A DNA stretch of 64,000 bases, from the NCBI RefSeq assembly GCF_010906925.1, contig NZ_VTVE01000001.1, forward strand, positions 62,001 to 126,000, written 5' to 3'. The notes under the pieces were generated by a model, which ran no database searches, was not told the origin of the DNA, and worked only from the letters and a program-made list of their open reading frames with translations. Shown here one piece after another: positions 51,585 through 60,674 of this stretch. The DNA is from Pseudobutyrivibrio xylanivorans. Lineage in GTDB: Bacteria; Bacillota; Clostridia; Lachnospirales; Lachnospiraceae. How positions within the stretch are numbered: the stretch's first letter is position 1; the number at the start of each line of letters is the position of its first letter. Position numbers and translations under genes: made by a program.

Positions 51585-52310
51585 ATGAAAATATATGTAG
51601 TAAAAGATTATGATGCAGTGAGCAAACAGGCTGCTGAGATAATCTCAGATCAGATAAAAGAAAAGCAAAATAGCGTTCTAGGCCTTGCTACAGGTTCCTC
51701 TCCTATTGGAATCTATAAATTACTGGTTGAAAAATACAAGGCAGGGGCTATTTCATTTAAAGAGATTCGCACTGTGAATTTAGATGAGTATAAGGGGCTC
51801 AATGAATTAAACGAAAATAGCTACCACTATTATATGAATGACAATCTCTTTTCAAAGGTTGATATAAATCCTGCAAATATCAATATTCCAAATGGAATGG
51901 CGGTGAATGATAACGCTGAGTGCGCAAGATATGAGGAGGTTATCAAATCTCTAGGAGGAATCGATTTACAGTTGCTTGGCCTTGGAGAAAATGGACATAT
52001 CGGTTTTAACGAGCCAGGCACTCCATTTAAGGTGAGAACACACGTAGTCGATTTGACAGAGAGCACAATTCACGCAAATTCACGTCTTTTTGAGAGAATA
52101 GAGGATGTGCCAAGACAGGCATATTCTATGGGGGTTAATACAATAATGGGTGCAAAGAAAATCCTTCTTGTGGTAAATGGAGCTAAGAAGGCTGAGGCTT
52201 TGGCAAAAGTAATAAATGGTCCGGTTTCCACTGAAGTTCCAGGCTCAGTACTTCAGACACATCCTGATGTAACAATCATATGTGACGAGGAGGCAGCAGC
52301 AAAGCTGTAA
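51585..52310 (+). CDS. nagB: Glucosamine-6-phosphate deaminase
   Basis: A 241-residue aldose-ketose isomerase/deaminase: GlcN-6-P to fructose-6-P plus ammonia. Motifs: LGLATGSSPIGIYK near residue 32, NLDEYKGL (catalytic Asp) near residue 65, LLGLGENGHIGFNEPG (Asn/His relay) near residue 127, and VNTIMGAKKILLV. The ATG at 51585 after GAGGAG is preferred to the TTG six bases earlier. It has a separate promoter from the divergent nanE-nagA-rpiR operon. Confidence 0.94.
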   Translation: MKIYVVKDYDAVSKQAAEIISDQIKEKQNSVLGLATGSSPIGIYKLLVEKYKAGAISFKEIRTVNLDEYKGLNELNENSYHYYMNDNLFSKVDINPANINIPNGMAVNDNAECARYEEVIKSLGGIDLQLLGLGENGHIGFNEPGTPFKVRTHVVDLTESTIHANSRLFERIEDVPRQAYSMGVNTIMGAKKILLVVNGAKKAEALAKVINGPVSTEVPGSVLQTHPDVTIICDEEAAAKL

Positions 52311-52407
52311 AGCTGGAAGGGTTTTACAGGAAATTTTGTAGCTAGGTAATATGTTGAATTGGTAAATCTCATGGTAAATCTAGGTGAGGGGAGCGCCATA
52401 ATTAGGA

Positions 52408-52436
52408 TTGACAAAGTTTTAACAATAGACTATTAT
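52408..52436 (+). promoter_or_regulatory. Crotonase promoter overlapping a Rex-like site
   Basis: -35 TTGACA (52408-52413) and -10 TATTAT (52431-52436) are spaced 17 nt. TTGACAAAGTTTTAACAA (52408-52425) has a perfect right Rex half TTAACAA and a 5/7 left half with the correct 4-nt spacer, covering the -35 and spacer. Confidence 0.55.
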
Positions 52437-52487
52437 AGATAATATGAGAAAAAAGTTGGGTATGACCCCAAAAAGAGGAGGATTACT

Positions 52488-53291
52488 ATGAGCGAATTCA
52501 ACAATTTAAAGCTTGAGGTTGCTGATGAGATTGCTGTTCTTACAATTTCACGTCCAGCAGCACTTAACGCACTTAACAGCGAGACTCTTGATGAGTTAAA
52601 CGTTGCATTAACAGAGATCGAGGCTAGAGACGATGTAAAGGTACTTATCCTTACAGGCGGCCCAGACAAGAAAGATAATGCATTTAAGTCATTTGTTGCA
52701 GGTGCTGATATTTCAGAGATGGTTAACTTTACAGCAGCAGAGGCACGTGCTTTTGGTATGAGAGCATCAGTTCCTTTCTTCAAGCTCATGAACATGAGAC
52801 AGGTTACAATCTGTGCAGTTAACGGATTTGCTCTTGGCGGTGGTTGCGAGATTTCTATGGCTTGCGACATCCGTATTGCATCTGAGAATGCTACATTTGG
52901 TCAGCCAGAGTGTGGTCTTGGTATCATTCCAGGATTCGGCGGTACACAGAGACTTGCTCGTCTCGTAGGTATGGGACGCGCTAAGGAGCTTATCTTCACA
53001 TGTGATTCTATCGATGCTAACGAGGCATACAGAATCGGTCTTGTTAACAAGGTTGTTCCTTGTGAGGAGCTTATGGACACAGCTAAGGCTATGGCTAAGA
53101 AGATTGCTTCTAAGGGTAGCTATGCAGTATCTATCGCTAAGGCTGCTATCAACAACGGTTATGACATGGACATCAAGAACGCAGTTGAGATGGAGGCTAA
53201 TCTCTTCGGTATCACATGCTCTACACACGATAAGGCAGAGGGCATGGGCGCATTCCTTGAGAGACGTGCTGCTACACTTACAGATTTCTAA
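52488..53291 (+). CDS. crt: Enoyl-CoA hydratase/crotonase
   Basis: A 267-residue crotonase-fold protein. The oxyanion-hole loop is FVAGADISEM near residue 65 and FALGGGCEISMACD near residue 112. The two catalytic glutamates are in GGGCEISM and FGQPECGLGIIPGFGG. It probably hydrates crotonyl-CoA/3-hydroxybutyryl-CoA in the butyrate pathway, but the usual partners (bcd, etf, hbd, thl) are absent here, so the assignment to crt is by similarity and inference. Ribosome site GAGGAGG. It has its own promoter and is monocistronic. Confidence 0.85.
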   Translation: MSEFNNLKLEVADEIAVLTISRPAALNALNSETLDELNVALTEIEARDDVKVLILTGGPDKKDNAFKSFVAGADISEMVNFTAAEARAFGMRASVPFFKLMNMRQVTICAVNGFALGGGCEISMACDIRIASENATFGQPECGLGIIPGFGGTQRLARLVGMGRAKELIFTCDSIDANEAYRIGLVNKVVPCEELMDTAKAMAKKIASKGSYAVSIAKAAINNGYDMDIKNAVEMEANLFGITCSTHDKAEGMGAFLERRAATLTDF

Positions 53292-53331
53292 GATGTAAGA
53301 ATCGCCAAAATTAAATTAGGAAATAAATTTG

Positions 53332-53428
53332 AAACTCCAGTAGCTATCAGGCTCATGGGTTACTCATGCTAAGTTTTCAATGCTTAACAGAGTACCCATA
53401 GGCAGGATAGTGTGACTGGAGTTTTTTA
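53332..53428 (+). terminator. 97-nt compound hairpin terminator after the crotonase gene
   Basis: Three nested helices: AAACTCCAGT/ACTGGAGTTT (53332-53341 with 53415-53424), GCTATC/GATAGT (53343-53348 with 53406-53411), and ATGGGT-T-ACTC/GAGTACCCAT (53355-53365 with 53390-53399). The outer stem runs into TTTTTT. It terminates crt but is much larger than needed. The rest of 53292-53488 shows nothing else. Confidence 0.75.
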
Positions 53429-53488
53429 TATATAAAATAAATTTATATCTTGTTATAAAAATGTTTTAAAGAAAATTTAATTTTTCTC

Positions 53489-53517
53489 TTTACAGTGATA
53501 AAGTAATGTATTATAGT
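53489..53517 (+). promoter_or_regulatory. Promoter of the opp operon
   Basis: TTTACA (53489-53494) and TATAGT (53512-53517) are spaced exactly 17 nt. The expected transcription start is near 53524, just before the leader terminator. Confidence 0.65.
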
Positions 53518-53527
53518 TTAACCCATC

Positions 53528-53573
53528 AGTACAATGAAGTGCTAAATCCTTAAAGCCTCATTGTACTTTTTTT
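53528..53573 (+). terminator. Leader terminator (possible attenuator) of the opp operon
   Basis: A 10-bp perfect stem AGTACAATGA / TCATTGTACT (53528-53537 with 53558-53567) is followed by seven T. It lies between the promoter and the oppA start codon (53602), so most transcripts would stop unless it is opened. No known riboswitch fold precedes it. Confidence 0.65.
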
Positions 53574-53601
53574 ATCACCATTTTGAGAGGAGAAAAATGA
53601 T

Positions 53602-55242
53602 ATGAAGAAAAGAATTATGTCATTCGTTCTTGCAGCTACAATGGCTGTGGGAATGGCAGGATGTGGCGGTAAGAACGCAGACACATCAGCAACAGGAGGT
53701 AGCGCAGCAGCTTCTACTGACCTTAACGTAATGATTGAAACAGCTGTTGAGTCTCTTGACCCACAACAGGCAACAGACGGTACATCTTTTGAGGTAATTG
53801 CAGATTATACAGATGGTCTTATGCAGATGGATCCAGATGGAAATCCAGTAAACGCAATTGCAGAAAGCTATGAGCTTTCAGATGACGGTCTTACATACAC
53901 ATTCAAGCTTAGACAGGACGCTAAGTGGAGCAACGGCACACCAGTTACAGCAGCAGATTTCGTATTTGCATGGCAGAGAGCTGTTGATCCAGCAGTTGCT
54001 TCAGAGTATGCATTCATGCTTAGCGATATCGGACAGATTGTAAATGCAGCAGAGATTATTGCTGGCGAGAAGGATAAAAGTGAACTTGGTGTAACAGCAG
54101 TTGATGATTACACACTTGAGGTTCAGTTAAATGTTCCTGTTTCTTACTTCCTTTCACTTATGTACTTCCCAACATTCTACCCTGTAAATGAGGAATTCTT
54201 TACAGAATGTGGTGATACATATGCAACTAGCCCAGAGACAACACTTTCAAACGGTGCATTCGTTCTTGATGAATATGAGCCAGCTGCAACAGCATTCCAC
54301 CTTACAAAGAATGATGATTACTATGATGCTGACAGAGTAAAGCTTACAGGTCTTGATTATCAGGTAATTCAGGATTCACAGACAGCTCTTATGAGTTATC
54401 AGAATGGTGATCTTGATATCACACTTGTAAATGGTGATCAGGTTGAGCAGGTATCAGCTGACCCAGAGTTTACAACAATCGGTGCTGGTTACCTTTGGTA
54501 TGTATCTCCTAACATCAAGGAGGTAGAGGCACTTTCAAACCTCAACATCAGACTTGCACTTACTAATGCAATCAACCGTGTTGACGTAACAAGCCAGCTT
54601 AATGATGGTTCACTTCCAACATACACAGCAGTACCTAGAGATTTTGCAGCAGATTTCTCAGCAGATCAGGAGAAGTACAGTGCATACTGTGCAGACGATG
54701 CAACAGCTGCAGTTAAATATTGGGAAGCAGGTCTTAAGGAGTTAGGTGTTGATTCACTTACTCTTGAAATGAAGGTTGATGATGATGACGCTCCAAAGAA
54801 GGTTGCTACAGTTCTTAAGTCTGAGTGGGAGGCAACTCTTCCAGGACTTACAGTTGAAATCGTAACAGAGCCAAAGAAGCAGCGTGTACAGGATCTTCAG
54901 GAAGGCAACTTTGAACTTGGTCTTACAAGATGGGGACCTGACTACGATGATCCAATGACATATCTTGGAATGTGGTATACAGACAACTCTAACAACTATG
55001 GTTTCTGGTCAAATTCAGAGTATGATGCAATTCTTGATGAGTGCACAACTGGTAATCTTTGCACAGAGCTTGATGCACGTCGCACAAGATTATATGACGC
55101 TGAAATACTTGTAATGGAAGATGCAGTTATCTTCCCAATTTACACAGCAGCTAATGCAACACTTGTTAAGGCAAACGTAACAGGCATCCAGTTCCACCCA
55201 GTAGCACTTAACAGAGTATTTAAAGATACAGTAAAGCAGTAA
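53602..55242 (+). CDS. oppA: Oligopeptide-binding lipoprotein (SBP family 5)
   Basis: The protein has 546 residues. A lipoprotein signal peptide with lipobox MAGC (Cys about residue 21) precedes a family 5 extracellular solute-binding protein with the usual TYTFKLRQDAKWSNGTPVTAADFVFAWQRA segment near residue 95. This captures peptides for the OppBCDF importer that follows. An intercistronic hairpin lies before oppB, as is common where the binding protein is made in excess. Ribosome site GAGAGGAG. Confidence 0.92.
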   Translation: MKKRIMSFVLAATMAVGMAGCGGKNADTSATGGSAAASTDLNVMIETAVESLDPQQATDGTSFEVIADYTDGLMQMDPDGNPVNAIAESYELSDDGLTYTFKLRQDAKWSNGTPVTAADFVFAWQRAVDPAVASEYAFMLSDIGQIVNAAEIIAGEKDKSELGVTAVDDYTLEVQLNVPVSYFLSLMYFPTFYPVNEEFFTECGDTYATSPETTLSNGAFVLDEYEPAATAFHLTKNDDYYDADRVKLTGLDYQVIQDSQTALMSYQNGDLDITLVNGDQVEQVSADPEFTTIGAGYLWYVSPNIKEVEALSNLNIRLALTNAINRVDVTSQLNDGSLPTYTAVPRDFAADFSADQEKYSAYCADDATAAVKYWEAGLKELGVDSLTLEMKVDDDDAPKKVATVLKSEWEATLPGLTVEIVTEPKKQRVQDLQEGNFELGLTRWGPDYDDPMTYLGMWYTDNSNNYGFWSNSEYDAILDECTTGNLCTELDARRTRLYDAEILVMEDAVIFPIYTAANATLVKANVTGIQFHPVALNRVFKDTVKQ

Positions 55243-55261
55243 GACATGCTTTGATTTATTC

Positions 55262-55287
55262 GGGCCATGCTTAATAAAGTGTGGCCC
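55262..55287 (+). terminator. Intercistronic hairpin between oppA and oppB
   Basis: An 11-bp stem GGGCCATGCTT / AAGTGTGGCCC (55262-55272 with 55277-55287, two G-U) with loop AATA is followed by AATATTTCTTT. It could be a partial terminator or 3' stabiliser that raises oppA over oppBCDF. Confidence 0.65.
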
Positions 55288-55358
55288 AATATTTCTTTAA
55301 GAGAGTTTAAATAGATTTTAGCCTCCCTTATTCAAATATTTTTTAAGGAGAAAATGTA

Positions 55359-56294
55359 GTGAAAAAGTATATCTTAAAAAGAGTCCTAACATCTATAGGA
55401 ACACTGCTTGCTATTATTCTTATACTTTTCATCCTGATGCGACTTATGCCTGGTTCACCTTTCAATGATGAAAAGCTTACAGATGATCAAAGAGTAGCCC
55501 TATATGAAAAATATGGACTAGATGATCCAATCGTAATTCAGTTTGGACGGTATGTTGTTAACATGTGTAAAGGAGATTTAGGTGTAAGTTATAAAATTTC
55601 AAAGAACACTCCTATTTCCCAGCTTATTGAAAGCAGACTTCCTATCTCTATTGGAATCGGATTTTATGCCGTCTTTAGAGGTGCAATAATCGGCCTGATT
55701 CTCGGCGTAATAGCGGCCTTGAAGAGGGACACCATTTTAGACACTATATGTACCATCATTTCTGTAATTGGTGTGTCGGTACCCTCGTACGTATTCGCCT
55801 TAGGCTTAAGTTACACAATGGGATACAAGTGGAAATGGTTCCCAATGTTATATGATAGCGCGGATGCATTTAATTCAAGCATCATGCCATCCATTGCGCT
55901 TTCAATGTTTACCATGGCTTCTATTGCGAGATTTACTCGTACAGAAATGATTGAAGTGCTAGGCAGCGAGTATATGCTTCTTGCAGAGAGTAAGGGTCTT
56001 TCAGGAAGAAAGCTTCTTTTTTCTCATGCACTTAGAAATGCACTGATTCCAATTATCACTGTGCTTGCGCCACTTATTGTTGACCTTATGACAGGTTCAT
56101 TGGTTGTAGAGAAAATTTTTGCAATCCCTGGAGTGGGCAGCTTACTTGTAAATGCTATTCAGTCAAATGATTATAACGTAGTTATCGCTCTTAGCTTTAT
56201 CTATTCAGCTTTGTACATAGCTATCATGCTTGTGGTTGATATTCTCTACGGAATAATCGATCCACGAATTCGTCTGGGAAAGGAGGGAGAATAA
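55359..56294 (+). CDS. oppB: Oligopeptide ABC transporter permease OppB
   Basis: A 311-residue inner-membrane permease with about six helices. The N-terminal OppB-type segment ILKRVLTSIGTLLAIILILFILMRLMPGSPF and the EAA loop (EMIEVLGSEYMLLAESKGLSGRKLLFSHALRNALIPIIT, near residue 205) are present. Translation begins at GTG behind AAGGAG. It abuts oppC. Confidence 0.92.
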   Translation: MKKYILKRVLTSIGTLLAIILILFILMRLMPGSPFNDEKLTDDQRVALYEKYGLDDPIVIQFGRYVVNMCKGDLGVSYKISKNTPISQLIESRLPISIGIGFYAVFRGAIIGLILGVIAALKRDTILDTICTIISVIGVSVPSYVFALGLSYTMGYKWKWFPMLYDSADAFNSSIMPSIALSMFTMASIARFTRTEMIEVLGSEYMLLAESKGLSGRKLLFSHALRNALIPIITVLAPLIVDLMTGSLVVEKIFAIPGVGSLLVNAIQSNDYNVVIALSFIYSALYIAIMLVVDILYGIIDPRIRLGKEGE

Positions 56295-57332
56295 ATGAGT
56301 GATGTGACATACATACCAACTCAAGAAGATTTTAAATTAAAGAACAATTCTGAAGAGTTAGGTCTTGATTCAAATTATGCCTCCCAAAATTTCTGGAAAG
56401 AAGTTTTAATTAGATTTTTCCATAAGAAAAGCGCCGTAGTTGGTTTGATTCTTATTTTGTTAATTATTCTTTTCGCTGCAATTGGCCCAGGTATGAATGA
56501 CTATACATACGAGGGAATGATTCAGGAAGAAAAGAACTTGGCTCCTAGAGTTTCATGGCTTGAGGGCCTTGGAATTTTTGATGGCTCAGAGACAGTATCT
56601 ACATCAGTTGGAGATGTTCAGGTAAACAAGTATGAAGAAGGCGGCCTGACAGATGTTTATTACTGGTTCGGCAGCGATATTTATGGTCGTGATCTTTGGA
56701 CAAGATGCTGGGAGGGTACAAGAGTATCTCTTATCATTGCCATTGCAGCAGCTTTAATCGATATGATTATTGGTATGAGCTACGGTCTTATTTCTGGATT
56801 CTTCGGCGGAAAAGTGGATATGGTTATGCAGAGAATCTTAGAGATTTGTAATGGTATTCCACGACTTGTTATCGTTACACTTTTACTTTTAATTTTAAAG
56901 CCAGGAATGCTTACAATTATTTTCGCTCTCCTTTTAACAGAGTGGGTTGGTATGAGCCGAATTGCCCGTGCGGAAATGTTAAAGCTTAAGGAGCAGGAAT
57001 TCGTTCTTGCATCCAGAACACTTGGAGCTGGCAGCTTCTTTATTATTTTCAAAGAGGTACTTCCAAATATTGTTGGACCAGTTATCACACAGGTTATGTT
57101 CTCAATTCCTACAGCGATTTTCACAGAGGCATTCTTAAGCTTCGTAGGTCTTGGAATTCCTGTACCAAGATGTTCACTTGGATCTCTGATTTCGGATGGT
57201 TATAACTCATTTACAACTCATCCATATCAGATTATTCCACCAATTATTATCATGGCTTTACTGATGCTCAGCTTTAACCTTTTAGGCGACGGACTTCGTG
57301 AAGCATTTGATCCTAAAATGAAAGAAATGTAA
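56295..57332 (+). CDS. oppC: Oligopeptide ABC transporter permease OppC
   Basis: A 345-residue permease. It has the OppC-type N-terminus with a membrane helix at about 45-68, a longer periplasmic loop (about 70-130) containing YWFGSDIYGRDLWTRCWEGTRVS, and an EAA loop (EMLKLKEQEFVLASRTLGAGSFFIIFKEVLPNI) near residue 225. It starts directly after oppB and pairs with it in the membrane. Confidence 0.92.
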   Translation: MSDVTYIPTQEDFKLKNNSEELGLDSNYASQNFWKEVLIRFFHKKSAVVGLILILLIILFAAIGPGMNDYTYEGMIQEEKNLAPRVSWLEGLGIFDGSETVSTSVGDVQVNKYEEGGLTDVYYWFGSDIYGRDLWTRCWEGTRVSLIIAIAAALIDMIIGMSYGLISGFFGGKVDMVMQRILEICNGIPRLVIVTLLLLILKPGMLTIIFALLLTEWVGMSRIARAEMLKLKEQEFVLASRTLGAGSFFIIFKEVLPNIVGPVITQVMFSIPTAIFTEAFLSFVGLGIPVPRCSLGSLISDGYNSFTTHPYQIIPPIIIMALLMLSFNLLGDGLREAFDPKMKEM

Positions 57333-57348
57333 AGGTAGGTAGCAGACA

Positions 57349-58434
57349 ATGAATGAGAATTTTATTTTAGATATCCGCGACCTTGATATTTCCTTCAAGA
57401 CAACAGCAGGTCAGGTTCATGCTATTCGCGGAATTAATATTGATTTGGAAAAGGGCGAGACAGTTGCAATTGTTGGTGAGTCAGGCTCAGGTAAGTCTGT
57501 AACAATGAAGGCAGCAATGGGAATTCTCGCTAAAAATGCGACAGTTAACTCAGGAACAATTGAGTTCAAATATGAGAATGAGCAGGGCGTTCAGAAAATC
57601 GACATTCTCACAAAGGATAAAAGATGGATTAGAAAACACATTAATGGTAAGAGAATTGCCATGGTTTTCCAGGATCCAATGACTTCTTTGGACCCTACAA
57701 TGACTATTGGAAAGCAGCTTACTGAAGGCCTTTTATGGCATTTTAAAATGTCGAAGCAGGAGGCTAAGGAAAAGGCAATTAAACTTTTGCAGGAAGTTGG
57801 TATTGAGGATGCAGCAAAGCGAATGAAGCAGTATCCACATCAGCTTTCAGGTGGTATGAGACAGCGTGTGGTTATCGCCATTGCTCTTTCTTGTGACCCA
57901 GATCTTTTGATTTGCGATGAGCCAACAACAGCACTTGATGTTACAATCCAGGCAAAGATTATTGAGCTTATTAAAAAGGTACAGGAAGAGCGCGGAATTT
58001 CAGTTATTTACATCACTCATGACCTTGGAGTAGTTGCAAAGGTTGCTGATTATGTAAATGTTATGTATGCAGGTAAAATTGTTGAAAAGGGCAAGATAAA
58101 TGAGGTTTTCTATGACCCTCGTCATCCATATACATGGGGACTTCTTTCAGCTATGCCTGATTTGAACACTGACGACCCAAGACTTTATACAATTCCAGGT
58201 TCCCCACCAAACCTTTTGAATGAAAAGCCAGGTGACGCATTTGCTCCTAGAAATAAATATGCTCTTGAGATTGATGACAAGCTTGAGCCACCAATGTTTA
58301 AGGTTACAGAGACACACTACGCAGCAACATGGCTTTTAGATGAGAGAGCGCCAAAAGTTGAAATGCCAAAGGAGCTTAGGGAGCGACTTGATAGAATGAA
58401 GAAGGAGGCAGCAGAATATGGCAGTGAATTATAA
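57349..58434 (+). CDS. oppD: Oligopeptide ABC transporter ATPase OppD
   Basis: A 361-residue ATPase. Walker A is GESGSGKS near residue 44, the signature LSGGMRQR near residue 167, and Walker [13 protein letters not shown] near residue 187, followed by the H-loop ITHDLG. A C-terminal oligopeptide-transporter domain has [11 protein letters not shown] in place of the usual cysteine-rich GCxFxxRC segment, so the 4Fe-4S-type cysteines of many OppD proteins are missing. It overlaps oppF by 17 nt. Confidence 0.92.
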   Translation: MNENFILDIRDLDISFKTTAGQVHAIRGINIDLEKGETVAIVGESGSGKSVTMKAAMGILAKNATVNSGTIEFKYENEQGVQKIDILTKDKRWIRKHINGKRIAMVFQDPMTSLDPTMTIGKQLTEGLLWHFKMSKQEAKEKAIKLLQEVGIEDAAKRMKQYPHQLSGGMRQRVVIAIALSCDPDLLICDEPTTALDVTIQAKIIELIKKVQEERGISVIYITHDLGVVAKVADYVNVMYAGKIVEKGKINEVFYDPRHPYTWGLLSAMPDLNTDDPRLYTIPGSPPNLLNEKPGDAFAPRNKYALEIDDKLEPPMFKVTETHYAATWLLDERAPKVEMPKELRERLDRMKKEAAEYGSEL

Positions 58435-59374
58435 TAGTGAGCCTCTTTTGAAAGTAGAGGGATTAAAGCAGCATTTTCCTGTGAGCAAGAACTATACCGT
58501 AAAGGCGGTAGAAGGAGTTTCTTTTGAAATATATCCAGGTGAAACCTATGGCCTTGTTGGTGAGTCTGGCTCAGGAAAATCAACAATAGGTCGAAGCATT
58601 ATAAGGCTTTATAACCCTACTGACGGCAAGGTTACATTCAACAATGTGGATATTAGTGGAAAACTTGGAAAGTCAGACCGGGAAATGTTAAGAACTCAGA
58701 TGCAGATGATTTTCCAGGACCCTATGTCATCACTTAATCCACGTAAAAAAGTTGGAGATATTATAGGTGAGGGTCTAGATATTCATCACACATATAAGGA
58801 TAAGGCTGATAGAGATAGACAGATTAAAGCAATCCTTGCAAAGGTTGGTCTTGCACCTGAGCATATTACACGTTATCCTCATCAGTTTTCTGGTGGGCAA
58901 AGACAGCGTGTAGGAATTGCCAGAGCACTTATCATGAATCCGAAACTTATCATTGCAGATGAGTGTATTTCAGCTCTTGACGTTTCTATCCAAGCGCAGG
59001 TTGTTAACCTTATGAAGGATATTCAGCAGGAGACAGGTGCGGCATATTTGTTTATCGCTCATGACCTTTCAATGGTTAAATATATTTCAGATAGAATTGG
59101 AGTTCTGCATCTCGGCCATCTTTTAGAGACTGGCACAACAGATGAGATTTTCTCAAATCCAATTCATCCTTATACAAAGAGTTTGCTTTCAGCTATTCCT
59201 GAGCCAAATCCTATTTTGGAGAAGAATAGAACTTCTGAAACATACGATTACAAAACATCAGGAATTGATTATAATAAGGGTACTGACCATCATGTAGATG
59301 GCACTCATTTTGTAAAATGTACAGATGAGGAATTTGCTGCTTGGGTAAAGTACGATGATAATATCAAAGAATGA
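58418..59374 (+). CDS. oppF: Oligopeptide ABC transporter ATPase OppF
   Basis: A 318-residue ATPase. Walker A is GESGSGKST near residue 47, the signature FSGGQRQRVGIARAL near residue 155, and Walker B LIIADECISALDVS near residue 177. Family-specific FQDPMSSLNPRKKVG is near residue 105. It forms the heterodimeric motor with OppD. It overlaps the downstream regulator gene by 20 nt. Confidence 0.92.
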   Translation: MAVNYNSEPLLKVEGLKQHFPVSKNYTVKAVEGVSFEIYPGETYGLVGESGSGKSTIGRSIIRLYNPTDGKVTFNNVDISGKLGKSDREMLRTQMQMIFQDPMSSLNPRKKVGDIIGEGLDIHHTYKDKADRDRQIKAILAKVGLAPEHITRYPHQFSGGQRQRVGIARALIMNPKLIIADECISALDVSIQAQVVNLMKDIQQETGAAYLFIAHDLSMVKYISDRIGVLHLGHLLETGTTDEIFSNPIHPYTKSLLSAIPEPNPILEKNRTSETYDYKTSGIDYNKGTDHHVDGTHFVKCTDEEFAAWVKYDDNIKE

Positions 59375-60422
59375 GTTAATAATTAAGGATATAAAAAAGG
59401 GGATTAACTCCGGTAAATATTTGCCGGGGCAGAAGATCCCTTCGGAAAATGAATTAGCTGAAAAGTTCGGTGCCAGCAGGCAGACTGTAAGAAAGGCTAT
59501 CAGTAAGCTTACTGAGGAGGGCTTGCTTTATGCAAGACATGGCAGCGGCACTTTTGTGGCAGAGCGTATTCACAAGAGGAGCGGTACCAAAAATATTGCG
59601 GTGGTAACCACCTACATGTCTGATTATATTTTTCCAAGGGTTATCCAGGGAATCAATCAGGTGCTTAATGAAAATGGCTACAGTATCCTGCTTAAGACAA
59701 CCAACAATTCCAGAAAGGGCGAGGCCTGGTGCATGGAGGAACTCCTTTCCAAAAATATTGATGGCATGATAATTGAGCCTAGCCAGAGTGCCATCAGCTG
59801 CCAGCATCAGGTGCTTTATGACCAGATGGATGCAATGGGGATTCCTTACGTGTTTATCCAGGGGTGCTATGAGGCTATGATGGATAGACCCCATGTAATG
59901 CTTGACGATGTAGAGGGCGGCCGACTGATAACAGAGCATCTTATACAGCTTGGTCACAGGAAAGTGGCAGGCATTTTCAAGGCAGATGACACCCAGGGGA
60001 TACTTAGACACAAGGGTTATGTGAAGGCTCTGCAGGAAGCAGGCATTGCCTATGACCCTGACATGGTAATTTGGTATCACACCAAGGACAAGGGGCAGAA
60101 GCCTCTAGAGGGTCTTCTTAGAATATTTGAAAATGGCAGGAGCTGTCATGCAGTAGTTTGCTACAATGATGAGATTGCCGCTGATGTAATAAAGGGACTT
60201 TCAATGGCTGGACGAAGCGTTCCTCATGATATTTCTGTTACGGGATTTGATAATTCACTGCTTGCTCAAAGCAAGGGAATTACCACAGTTGCCCACCCAC
60301 AGGAGGAGCTTGGGAAAAAGGCGGCAGAGACTCTCCTTGGACTTATTGATGGAACTTTGAGTAGAAAGGATGCCCAGGTGCTTCTTTTACCAGAGCTAGT
60401 GGAGAGGACCAGTACGTTGTAA
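59355..60422 (+). CDS. araR: GntR/LacI-type regulator, AraR-like
   Basis: The protein has 355 residues. An N-terminal GntR winged helix (1-70: GQKIPSENELAEKFGASRQTVRKAISKLTEEGLL) is fused to a LacI/periplasmic-binding-like effector domain (about 78-350: NIAVVTTYMSDYIFPRVIQGI, CYNDEIAADVI, SVTGFDNS). This fusion is the architecture of Bacillus AraR, the arabinose repressor, and the gene lies just upstream of araA. It overlaps the oppF 3' end, so it is co-transcribed with a peptide importer. Several ACTTGTAT half-sites lie in the following gap. Confidence 0.85.
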   Translation: MIISKNELIIKDIKKGINSGKYLPGQKIPSENELAEKFGASRQTVRKAISKLTEEGLLYARHGSGTFVAERIHKRSGTKNIAVVTTYMSDYIFPRVIQGINQVLNENGYSILLKTTNNSRKGEAWCMEELLSKNIDGMIIEPSQSAISCQHQVLYDQMDAMGIPYVFIQGCYEAMMDRPHVMLDDVEGGRLITEHLIQLGHRKVAGIFKADDTQGILRHKGYVKALQEAGIAYDPDMVIWYHTKDKGQKPLEGLLRIFENGRSCHAVVCYNDEIAADVIKGLSMAGRSVPHDISVTGFDNSLLAQSKGITTVAHPQEELGKKAAETLLGLIDGTLSRKDAQVLLLPELVERTSTL

Positions 60423-60467
60423 TATGCTTGTCCGGTCTGATAGCAAGAATTGCTTATTAGGGGCTGG

Positions 60468-60591
60468 ACTTGTATAGAGAGGATAGTACTTGTATATAGG
60501 CTGTAAATCTTAGTAAAACAGCATAATATTTAAGAATAAATACAACTTGTATCTATACGTGTACAAGTTGTATTATTTTTTATATACAAGT
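60468..60591. promoter_or_regulatory. Cluster of ACTTGTAT half-sites upstream of araA
   Basis: ACTTGTAT occurs at 60468 and 60488 (20 nt apart). A 12-12 perfect inverted repeat ATACAACTTGTA / TACAAGTTGTAT sits at 60540-60551 and 60562-60573, and ATACAAGT at 60584. Bacillus AraR sites contain TTGTAC/GTACAA cores, so this resembles an AraR operator region. The inverted repeat is followed by ATTTTTT and could also terminate the opp-araR transcript. Confidence 0.6.
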
Positions 60592-60674
60592 TGTTGTTCT
60601 CGGTGATAAATGTATCGGGATTGGCTGTCTAAGCCATGCTGGGAACAGAGAAGGATTTAACGGAGGGTAATTTT

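Noticed and set aside
59454-60080. 208-residue minus-strand frame opposite the AraR-like gene
   Set aside because: It lies wholly antisense to a clear GntR/LacI gene and shows no domain or start signal.
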